Shown piece after piece: positions 1-10,900 of a stretch of 64,000 nucleotides of DNA. The notes beneath the pieces were generated by a model. The model did not search any database and was not told the DNA's origin. It saw only the letters and a list, made by a program, of their open reading frames with translations. How positions within the stretch are numbered: position 1 is the stretch's first letter; each line of letters starts with the position of its first letter. Both the position numbers and the translations under genes were made by a program. Where the stretch lies: NCBI RefSeq assembly GCF_030295955.1, contig NZ_AP027363.1:3263046-3327045 (forward strand), given 5' to 3'. The DNA comes from Thalassotalea agarivorans (GTDB lineage Bacteria > Pseudomonadota > Gammaproteobacteria > Enterobacterales > Alteromonadaceae).

Positions 1-1621
1 GCACATCATCCGTTAAGTTTTTCAAGGTAACAAACTTTGTCACAGATGCCGAAGAACCCGTTTCTACAAAGCCAAACGATAGGTTTGGTTGATAGTTACT
101 GGTTTCCCACAGTACAGATTTAGCTTGTTCCGCTTTCATGCCATCTACTAGGCCTGAGCCCATGAAAGGCACTTCAGCAACGTTGTTAATCTCAACTTGA
201 ACATCGCCTACTTCAACAACCGTAGACTGGCCTACAACATTAGCGCTATTCGCTGTGTTGGCAACTAATGCTTTAATCTCGAGCGCGCTTAAGCGTGGGT
301 TTTTCGCCCATGCACGTGCTGCTACACCAGCGGTGTATGCTGCAGCATAGCCACCAGTACCATCAAGTTCACCAGTTTCTGTACCTGTACCAACAAGTGC
401 ACCACTAAGTTTTTCAGCAGGGGCTACAACTTCTGGTTTTAAAGACATAGAGCCACGTACCGGGCCTGCAGGTGTAAACGGCGAGAGCGTTGCTAAATTA
501 TCATCCATAGCCACTGAACCAACGGTTAGTGCTTCTGGTGAGGCGCCGTTCCAACTTACGTTAAATAAACTATCGTAATAGTGGGTGCCTGCAGACGAAA
601 CGACTAAGGTGCCGATACCTGATAAACGGCGAAGATGTTCAATTTGGAAAGTTGCGTGTGAGCCACCAGAGCCCTCTGATTGATAGAAAGCCGCGTTACC
701 AAATGAATTAACCACCACAATGTGTGGGCGATCACTAACGTCACCATCTTGGTTAGGATCAACAATAAAATCGAGCGCTGCGTAAAAATAATCCCATGCC
801 CAATCCAACGTTTTATAAGCAAGAATTTTAGCTTCTGGTGCTTGCTCTAGTACTAACGCTGCCTGTGCTGTGCCAGATGGATACCAACCCAGTTCTAAAT
901 TTTGGTCGTCTTTGTTTTCTATTGGGTTGTAGTCAATGGTATGGAAGCCTTCAAACCCTGCAGAAAAATCCATGCCGCCAATAACGGTGGTGGTTGGAAA
1001 ACCATCCCATGCATTTGAACGGTTGCGCCATGCCATATCATAGGCTTCTGCTGTACCGCTGCCGCCTAAAGAGGCATGCGTGTAATCAATACCATTGCCA
1101 ATAATAGCAACCGTAATAGCACCGCCAGCATCTTTCACTTCTAGATCTGGATAGGCTTTGTATGCGTGCTCAGCAGAGTAATCTGCTGCCATCGTAGTGG
1201 CTAGAATTTCTTTCACATGTTCGTGACTCGCTAGAGAAGCTGCCGCTTCAGCGTTCATTTGCACATGTAAACTGTTATCAACTAAGCGTGCTTTTTTCAA
1301 AACAATGGCATTGCCATCAATTGCTTTCATCGCACTAATAAACGCTGATTGTTCAGCATCTATTTTACTTACTATGCTTTTACGGTTATTGCCGAGCGCT
1401 GCAAAGCTCTTATCCAAACCGCTTTTATGATTTAAGCGAACAATGTACACACCGTTTAGTTTTTCTTGTGCGTGGTGCAGCACTTTATCGCTATCTTGGC
1501 GACCTACCTGCTGGCTTTGCGTAGCAGATAAAGCGCTAACATCGACGCCTTGATCGGCATCATTAGCACTTACTGCAACGCTACTTACCAACAAAGCAAG
1601 TGCGGAGTATTTAAAATTCAT
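1..1621 (-). CDS. Secreted subtilase-fold (S8-like) protein lacking catalytic residues, C-terminus off window
   Basis: I translated this by hand from an ATG at 1619-1621, preceded by AGAGGATC as ribosome binding site; about 540 codons are visible and the frame is open to the left edge. An N-terminal signal peptide and a propeptide-like stretch (VYIVRL onward) precede a subtilisin fold that is recognisable by its motif surroundings. All four catalytic positions are changed: the DTGID block reads GNGID (near residue 175), the HGTHVAG block reads SGTAQAAL (near 247), the oxyanion SAGN reads SAGT (near 346), and GTSMA reads GTGGYA (near 428). The flanks (YTHASLGG, APEAKILAYK, AGVAARAWAKNP) remain well conserved. 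The likely role is non-catalytic binding or scaffolding outside the cytoplasm. The missing C-terminus may hold a sorting signal. Confidence 0.85.
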   Translation of the reverse strand, partial: MNFKYSALALLVSSVAVSANDADQGVDVSALSATQSQQVGRQDSDKVLHHAQEKLNGVYIVRLNHKSGLDKSFAALGNNRKSIVSKIDAEQSAFISAMKAIDGNAIVLKKARLVDNSLHVQMNAEAAASLASHEHVKEILATTMAADYSAEHAYKAYPDLEVKDAGGAITVAIIGNGIDYTHASLGGSGTAEAYDMAWRNRSNAWDGFPTTTVIGGMDFSAGFEGFHTIDYNPIENKDDQNLELGWYPSGTAQAALVLEQAPEAKILAYKTLDWAWDYFYAALDFIVDPNQDGDVSDRPHIVVVNSFGNAAFYQSEGSGGSHATFQIEHLRRLSGIGTLVVSSAGTHYYDSLFNVSWNGASPEALTVGSVAMDDNLATLSPFTPAGPVRGSMSLKPEVVAPAEKLSGALVGTGTETGELDGTGGYAAAYTAGVAARAWAKNPRLSALEIKALVANTANSANVVGQSTVVEVGDVQVEINNVAEVPFMGSGLVDGMKAEQAKSVLWETSNYQPNLSFGFVETGSSASVTKFVTLKNLTDDV

Positions 1622-1975
1622 GTGATCCTCTCTGACTTCTATAAATAACAAACCCGAATTGGGTGCTAGCAAGCAAATGAGCAGTTGTCGTTTTTATTAG
1701 CTATCTGCTGCTAGCGAGTTGGAGTTTTTTTAACCCAAACAACGGGATGAAACAGAAATAAAAGGAATTAATGAAAGGTGCAATGCAAGGGCAGTCGTAT
1801 CTTTATCTTTTTATGGTCTTTTAAAGGTCTATTTTTATTAAAAACAATAGGTTAAAGGATTGAGCCCAATACCGACTTAATGTAATAGATGACTACTTTT
1901 TATCTTGTTTTTGACGAATGAACATACAAAAAGGGGCCATTTGGCCCCTTTGAAAAACGCTTTAAGAACACTTTT
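1622..1975. other. Intergenic region, promoter of the subtilase-like gene plus terminator
   Basis: This 354-base gap carries the upstream region of the subtilase-like gene and, near its right end, the terminator of the giant surface-protein gene. I see no further gene or structured element in it. Confidence 0.6.
1929..1952 (-). terminator. Rho-independent terminator of the giant surface-protein gene
   Basis: AAAGGGGCC and GGCCCCTTT pair around a four-base loop. On the minus strand a run of T follows the stem, 24 bases after the stop codon of the giant gene. Confidence 0.85.
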
Positions 1976-4900
1976 TTACTTACGTTCTTTTGGCTTTTTA
2001 TTACGTTGTGCAGCGTCTCGTCTAATGCCGTTAAGCAATAAGAATAATAGAATTAAGATTATCCAGCCAACAGAGATAGAACCGCCGCTAGAACTTGGCT
2101 CTGGCGTTACCACAACCACTTCATCTTTGTTAAGAATTTGGAAGCTCGTTGTCATCGTTACGCTATATTCACCGTCCGATACTGTGACTTCAAATTCAAC
2201 ACGCTGATTTTCGGCCACCTCCGGCAATTCAATACTTAGCTGGGCTGATTCAACATTGCTCATCGTCACTTCAACACCCGCTACTTGTCGCCATTGATAA
2301 CTTAACTCATCGCCTTCTTCGTCGGTTGCAATTGCGTTTAGTGTAACCGAGGTTAACTCATTGAAGTTTGCGGCATGGTTTTCAATTGACACAATTGGCG
2401 CAGCATTTACTGGTTCTTCTTCAACAGGATCTTCTTCAATGATTTCTGTCGCGATAACGCCAGGGTCTTCAACAGAACCATTTGAAAGCATGTCAGTATC
2501 ATTTGGTCCGCCATCTTCAATAATCAGTTGGATACAATTGTTACCTTCCACTAACCCTTGAGATTCAGCTAGGTCATAGACACTGTCGTTAGCGGCAGGG
2601 CAGTTACCACTGCTATCTTGCACTGTTGAGCTAATAGCATTGCGCGCGTCTTCTACAAACGTAAACCAGCCCATGGTTTCACTGTATTTCCTGTAAACCG
2701 CATTGGCCGGAAGGAACATGTCCTGTTCAAGCGGGATCACTACAGCTACTGTATCACCTTGCTCTGCCAAGCCGTTGATAACAAAATTGTACAGCGGCGT
2801 GATAGCGTTGTAGTTACTATCCTCTGCATCTGCAGCGCCCTCGCTGACTAAGCTTGCAAGATCAGTCAGCAAGAATGTTGCGCTATCTACAGTAACGCCA
2901 AGGCTCGCCACGACTCGTCCAAGTGTCATTGTTAAACCTGGCTCGGTTTGCATAGACTCGGTATTGCCGTAAAGAGGTAAGCGCGTTGTATTATCGTCGT
3001 TATCTAGATAATCAGCGATACCATCGCCATCGCTGTCAGTATAACCTTCTTCACTATCAACGATACCATCATTATCTGAATCCGTTTCGTCATCTAGATC
3101 ATTTGGCGTTTCAATGTTGAAGGCAATACGTTGGTTAACAGACAACGCTTGTGTTGTATTGTTTTCGGTAACTAAGACATCGATAAAGTAGGTGCCGTCT
3201 ACCAGTGAACTTGGATCAAATTCAAAGGTAAAATCACTGTCATCAACGTTTTCGTCAAACAGTGCGCTGTCTCCTGCGGTCCACAAAATATCATGAGTAT
3301 CTTGTTGATTTACGTCAGCAATAGTTGCTTTCACCGTCGCCATACCTGCAGTTGGATCAATCACTGAAACAGACGCTTGGTTTTGCTCTATCGTTAAGGT
3401 TAACGTTGGTGCAATATTGTCATTTGTCACAGTCAAAATACTTTGTGATGTTTCACCAATAAATGCGTTGGATACCGAATCTAGATTAACCATTAACGTA
3501 TCTTCAAAACTCACGTCGCTTGGAATATCTAAAGCAAGCTGCGCAACCTGACCCTCTGTTAACTGAGTGGTTAGTTGGTTATTCACAAAACCATTAACAT
3601 ACAAGGTGTAAGCCACTTGCACAGGATATTCAGGTGCCTTACCACTTAAATTTACATCAAGGGTATATGTTGCACCTGCTTCAACAGCAAACCCTTGCGC
3701 TAATGCTGCTTCAGGTAAAATGCGAAGTTCAAGAGACGCCGTCGCCATATTCTGTGCATTGTCGTATGCCACAATATCAATTAAGTGTAGACCAGACTCT
3801 AACACCAGATCTTGAGGTATCAATACATCAAACTCGCCATCAACAATATCGAACACAGTAAAGCTAAGATTATTGTCTATCGCCGTAAACTGACCTGTTG
3901 CATTAAGCGAAATAGGCGCAATAACATCAAAGACTGGTGCCGTTGTATCAAGTACATAAAGTGTTTGCTCTTTTGTCGATTGATTACCACTAACATCTGT
4001 AGCCGTCCAAGTAATAGTATGGGTACCCACTGTGTAGCCCATATCGGTAATATCTGCAGACAAACTTGGGTTAGCATCATTGTCATCAGAAACATTTGGC
4101 GATGTAAACGCTACTTGTGTGAATTCACCTGTCGCTTCTACAGTTATATCTTCTACTTCACCAATGATTGGTGCAGTTGTATCTGATTCACCCGGCGATT
4201 CTGGATTTTCATCATTCTCGTCCTTAACGCCGTCATTGTCATCGTCATCATCTGCATTGTTACCAATACCATCATTGTCGGTATCTTTGGTTTCCGTTGG
4301 GTCGTTCGGGAACGCATCGGCATTATCACCCGTGCCGTCATTATCCGAATCTTGCGACTCAGTTGGATCATTCGGGAAGGCATCCGCGTTATCACCCGTA
4401 CCATCGTTATCTGAATCTTGTGACTCTGCTGGGTCGTTCGGGAACGCATCTGCATTATCGCCCGTACCATCGTTATCCGAATCTTGCGACTCAGTTGGAT
4501 CATTCGGGAATGCATCCGCATTATCACCCGTACCATCGTTATCCGAGTCTTTCGATTCCGTTGGATCGGTTGGGAATGCATCTGCGTTGTCACCCGTACC
4601 ATCGTTATCCGAATCTTGTGATTCCGTTGGATCGGTTGGGAAGGCATCTGCATTATCGCCCGTACCATCGTTATCCGAATCTTGTGATTCCGTTGGATCG
4701 GTTGGGAAAGCATCTGCATTATCGCCCGTACCGTCGTTGTCCGAATCTTGTGACTCTGCTGGGTCATTCGGGAATGCATCCGCGTTATCACCCGTACCAT
4801 CGTTATCTGAATCTTGTGACTCTGCTGGGTCGTTCGGGAACGCATCAGCATTATCGCCCGTACCATCGTTATCAGTATCTTGCGTTTCAGTTGGATCATT

Positions 4901-7900
4901 CGGGAATGCATCTGCATTATCGCCCGTACCATCGTTGTCCGAATCTAATGTTTCAGTTGGGTCAGTCGGGAACGCATCTGCATTGTCACCCGTGCCATCG
5001 TTATCTGAATCTTGTGACTCTGCTGGATCGTTCGGGAATGCATCTGCATTATCGCCCGTACCATCGTTATCAGTATCTTGCGACTCAGTTGGGTCATTCG
5101 GGAATGCATCCGCATTATCGCCTGTACCATCGTTGTCAGAATCTAATGTTTCAGTTGGGTCAGTCGGGAATGCATCCGCGTTATCACCCGTGCCATCGTT
5201 GTCAGAATCTAATGTTTCAGTTGGGTCATAAGGGAATGCATCCGATTGATCGCCTACACCATCTTCGTCAGAGTCGACGCTTTCAAGTGGGTCGTTCGGA
5301 AATGCGTCGGCATTATCGCCCGTACCGTCATTGTCAGAATCTTGCGTTTCAGTTGGATCATTCGGGAACGCATCGGCATTGTCACCCGTACCATCATTAT
5401 CCGAATCTTGCGACTCTGCTGGGTCGTTCGGGAACGCGTCTGCATTGTCACCCGTACCATCATTATCCGAATCTTGCGACTCCGCTGGGTCATTCGGGAA
5501 TGCATCGGCGTTATCGCCAACACCATCCTCATCTGAGTCGACACTTTCAAGCGGATCGCTTGGGAAAGCGTCATCTCTGTCAATAACACCATCTAAATCG
5601 TCGTCATAACGATTGTCGATTGATATGGTTTGCACTTGATAGTTGTCATCAACGGTAGCAAATACTACTCTTTGATCGGCCGTTTGCGTGGCGAAATCAA
5701 ACGCGTTGTCAGTTGCCAATGTGGTACGTGAATAGCCGACACCATTTAAGCGCGAATCGAGTTGACCATCAGCTGTCACCTGAACAATTTGCACACCTTT
5801 GACACCATCACCAAAATTAACACTACTGGCGATAACAAAAGTGCCGTTGTTTTGCTCAGATAAACTTAATGCATTAAATGAAAGATAATCTGACGTGAAG
5901 CTAAAGTAACCATTGTTACCAAAACTAGTATCCAAAGTGCCGTTGGCATTAAACACAACAATGTGTAGTCCCGTTTTATCATCATGTTTGCCATCAAAAA
6001 GAATCGCTATACGACCATCATCGAGTTGAATGATATCTTTGTATTTATTACCAACATTTGGGTTTAGTTTACCATTAATACCGAACGCAGTATTTAACTC
6101 ACCCGCTGTAGTTAATTCTATAAAGCGCAAACTACTCGCCGATCTATATGCAACCAGAATATTGCCATTGGCTTGCTCAAAGAACTTAACGATAGACTCT
6201 CTATTGTTGCCGCTAGAAAAGTCAATTACATACTGGCCAATGGCAGCAAACGTTGTATCTTTAGAACCATCACTGTTGAGTTTTCTCACATACCCAATGC
6301 CATTAGCCGCTGTATTTTCGGCCGAGTAATAAAGGCTATTGTCGCTTGCTTCAATAAATTTAGGTGAATGCCACTTTGTCGAGCTTGCGACAAAGATACC
6401 TGGTGTTGCTTCGTTGGCAAAAGAGCTCGTATCGAATACCCCAGCATCAGAAAAAGACGTAAGCAGAGAACCCTCTTCTTGATAGTTCATTGCCGCTATA
6501 TAGCCGCCATTGCTCACTCTTGTCATACCGACAATGTAGTCACTAAAGCCATCTACGCTGCTATAGTAGACCCCATCTTCGTTAAACGACGTATCAAGGC
6601 TACCATCACTATTAAGTCTTGCAATAAAGCTATAGTCACCATCTTTAAAGGCATCATAGTAATAGCCCGTTAGTAAAAACTTGTCTCCATCTCGATTAAT
6701 CGAATGCAACTCTACGTCATTATTACTACCGTCTGAGAAGTTATAAAGAGTCAATGCTCCATTATTAACATCGTTGTTTACAGCACTAATCAAGCTGTCT
6801 GCATCATTAAAGTCTGTGCCTTGTTTGATTTCGTCGAGGTTAATAATGCCGTCATTGTCATAATCTGCATAGGCATCGCTACTATCTAATGGATCAAAAC
6901 CTAGGCTAAGTTCTTCGGCATCTGTTAGACCATCGTTATCATCATCGGTATCTGCATTATTGCCTATGCCATCATTGTCGGTATCGACACTTTCAGCGGG
7001 ATCGTTAGGGAAGGCGTCACTATTGTCACCAACATTGTCGCTGTCTGAATCCAAGTACTCATTAGGGTCATCGTCGAGTGCATCTTCAAATGCCCAATAG
7101 CCGTCGTTGTCATAGTCTCGATAAACTTGGCCGTTAAGCAGTAAGACAGGGTGCTGCGCAGATGTTCCAAAGTGCCAAATAGTATTTGACCACGCACTAT
7201 CATATGGAGTGCTTGGGCAATCTTCATCATTGGTGAATCGAGGGCATTGCAGGTCATAAGTGGTATATGGACGACCTTGATTGTTATAACTTGTACTTTG
7301 TGTGGTTTGCTCGGTATCCCAATGTGCATCATCTACCGTTAAAGCAAAACCGTTGCTATTACCCAGCAAGCCACCCGTTTGGGTATTCAATCCGTCAACA
7401 GTAGAAACGCCGCCTCTAGCGACAACGCGAGTAAAGTTCGCATCGCCATTAAGCTCTCCAGCAATACCCCCAACAATAGAGGTACCTTCAGCGTTTACCT
7501 CAGAATAAGCATCTTGAATGACACTGGTGTTAAGGACATCACCTACTAGGCCGCCCACTTGTGTTGTACCTGAGATATCACCGATAGCAAAAACACGTGT
7601 TAAGGAAGAAGATTCCATTTCACCTACTAAACCACCGATTTTGTTCTCTGTACCTGCCGTGTCGACAATGGCATAACTGTCATTTACATAAATAGTTTCA
7701 GCATCTCCAACCAAGCCACCAATAGAGTTAGTGCCTGCAAGTGTTCCTTCAAAATGAACAAAATCTAAGGTTGATACACCAGAAAGCTGACCAAATAAAC
7801 CACCAATGTCTTCATCTTCTGTGTAAATGGTGCCGTATGCGCTAACATTGTCCGCGTCTACGTTGTAAAGTTTGCCAGCTATCATACCTACGTCATGGTC

Positions 7901-10900
7901 ACCAGTAATAGCGCCAATAACCGTGATATTTTGTAGCGTAATTTGCTCTTGTTCATCACCATTTCGACCGATTAATAAGGCGGCATAATCATCGCCCGTT
8001 ACACTGGTTAAGTCGCCCGCAATGGTTAAATTACGAATAGTGGTAACACCCACTTGTCCAATTAATGCTTGGTAATCTTCAGCAGGGCGATTGATGAATA
8101 AGTTGCTTATTGTGTGACCATTACCTTCAAGAATCGCCGAGAAAAACGCAACGTCAGAGCCAACAGGTTGCCAACCTTCACCGCCGTTATAATAGGCTTC
8201 GTCAGATAGGTCGCCATCGCCATTGGTATCGAAATCTAGATCAGCGATTAATTCATAACCAATACACCCACTACCATCAGTTAATCCGGCACAACCAGCT
8301 GTGACACCATTTAAACTAGTACCTGCTAGGTCATTACGCATAGCGTCCAATTGCGCCAAAGTCGATATTTCGATTAAGCCATCATCGTCAACATCAATAT
8401 CGTCTTCCGCTGTCGCGCCCGTTGCATCAGAAGGGTATAAGTCTGATTCATTGGCTACGCCATCGTTATCAATATCGGGATCAGAGTTATCGCCAATACC
8501 ATCATTGTCGGTATCACGCGTTTCATTTTCATCGTCCGGGAAGGCATCAGCATTATCACCTACGCCATCTTCATCTGAATCTTTGTCTTCATTTGGATCA
8601 TTTGGAAAAACATCCAGCCCATCTGGCGTGCCATCTAAATCTGAATCATGATACGCCACACCATTAATGATAAGCGCTGGATACTGCGTCGTCGTGCCGA
8701 AATCCCATTTTTCTGTATTCCAGTTAGCGAAGATGCCTGTATTGGATGTAGGTCCTTGCAGTTCAGCCGTGGTGTAACCTGTTGCATTAAAGCTGGTTGC
8801 ATTACCGCTTGATTCGGTGTCCCAGTACACTTCTGTTGCGCTACCTAAATCTGAACCTATAGCGCCGTGGGTTTCAAATCCACCTCGTGCTTGACCAGTA
8901 GAAATACTATAGCTAATCGACGAAGATGCACTGCTCACACCGCCAATCAATCCACCGGTCCAAATAGTGGCTCTCACATCAACCGCAGCAAAAGCATTAG
9001 TAACCGACGACGACGAAAGAACACCGACTAAACCGCCAGCAACACCATCTGTGGTAGTTGCATCGCCTTGCACTAAACAAGTATCTATCGTTGAATTGGC
9101 TGCTTTACCAAAGGCACCGCCTGTTTCATGGTCGGTTGAAATTGAAATATTAACTAGGCATTCAGTGACAGTAGTATTGTTGATGTAGCCTGCTATACCA
9201 CCGTTTTGGGCATTTTGGTTTGAACTTACAATAATGCCGTTGAATGAAACGTTAGTTAACGCGCTGCCGTCATCACCTGCAAGTCGCCCAACAATACCCG
9301 CCACATAACGCCCAGCAGAAGTAATATTACCTTTAACATGAGTATTCTTAATCACTGTGTTTTCAGCGAAGCCAAACAGTGCAAAACCGTCGTCAAAATC
9401 GGCATTTGCCGTGTCGTTGATATAGAAATTCGAAATCGTAAAATTGTTACCATCGAAAGTACCCGTCAGCGGCGCGCCAAGTTCTCCAATCGGTTGCCAA
9501 CCACTGTCTGAGTTGTAGGTGTCGTTGTTTAGACCATCACCATTCTCATCAAAATCTAAATCAACTGTTAGCTCATAACCACTACAAACAAGCACGTCTG
9601 CATTGTTACCACAGCCTTTAGCAACATCGCCGGAACCATTATTGTAGGCAGTACCCGCAAGGTTAAATCGTATATTATTAAGCTGCTCTAACGTGGCTAT
9701 ATCAATTAAGCCATTGCCGTTTGCATCAACGTCTAAGTTGTCATCAATTCCATCACTGTCCGAATCAATACCATCCGCTAAGGTTTTACCTGGATCGTTC
9801 GGATAGGCATCGGCATTATCACCCACACCATCGTTATCACTGTCTGCACTTTCGGTAGGGTCATTCGGGAAAGCATCGCTATTGTCACCAACGTTGTCGT
9901 TATCAGAATCTAAATGCTCCGTCGGATCGTTATCAAGCGCATCTTCATAGGCCCAAAAACCGTCGTTATCGGCGTCGCGATATACTTTGCCATCAAACAC
10001 CAAGGCTGGATATTCTGTCGCCGTACCAAAATGCCATGCTGTCGCATTAAAGTTGGCATAAATGCCGGTATTTGAAGTAGGAGATTGCAGTGCTGATGTA
10101 ACAAGTGCGCTGCCTTGGTCATTGTATGAAGATACCTGTGCAGTGGCTTCTATATCCCAATAACTATCACTAAGTGTGATTGGAAGAGGGTCTGCATAGG
10201 CGACTAACCCGCCTTGATCAGGTGTACCGGGGCCAACCTCTGATACAAAAATATCACCTATTGCGAAACTATTAGCTATGGTTAAGCCATACTCACTGTA
10301 ACCGATAATGCCAGCGCCGTAGTCGGCAGCGGATATATCCATCGCAGAAAAACTGTCTTGGACGGTATTGTATTCACCGTAACCAATCATGCCGCCGACA
10401 TAATCTTGCCCGGCAGCATCAAGTGAGCCCATGTTAAAAGAAGTTTCTATAACAGTGTAATAGGCTTCACCAAACATACCACCGACATATGAATTATCGG
10501 TGCCAATATATGCTTTTACAAAGCTGTCAGTAACGGTGACGTTTTCAGCCGAACCAGCAATACCACCAACATAGCCACTGTTGTTAATTGAACCCGTAAA
10601 ACTACTATTTTTGATGCTACTTGATGCGTCGCCATCAATTTCACCAACGAGTCCACCAACACCATAACCAGTTGCAGAGATTTGAGAAGATACGTGACAA
10701 TTATCAATATGAACGGCTGATGAGCGACCATGTAAACCGCCGATGGCTCTACTACCTGAAATGTCACCTGCAATATGGCAATTGCTGTAGTAGGTGATTT
10801 GGTCGTCTGTGGTGTAAGCAGATAGAGCGCCAACAAAAGCACCACCGTTAATTGACATTAAGTTGCCATCTAAGGTGATATTTCGGAAGGTTGCTGCGCT

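Noticed and set aside
4080-5586. Long plus-strand open frames (383 and 429 codons) opposite the TSP3 array
   Set aside because: They exist because the 66-bp repeat length is a multiple of three, so any stop-free frame stays open. Their products are low-complexity (SLSESCDSVGS-type) with no signal, no ribosome binding site and no resemblance to proteins.
4153-5592. Minus-strand open frames of 259 and 112 codons inside the array
   Set aside because: They are out-of-frame shadows of the same repeats; the main frame codes for a coherent TSP3 array.
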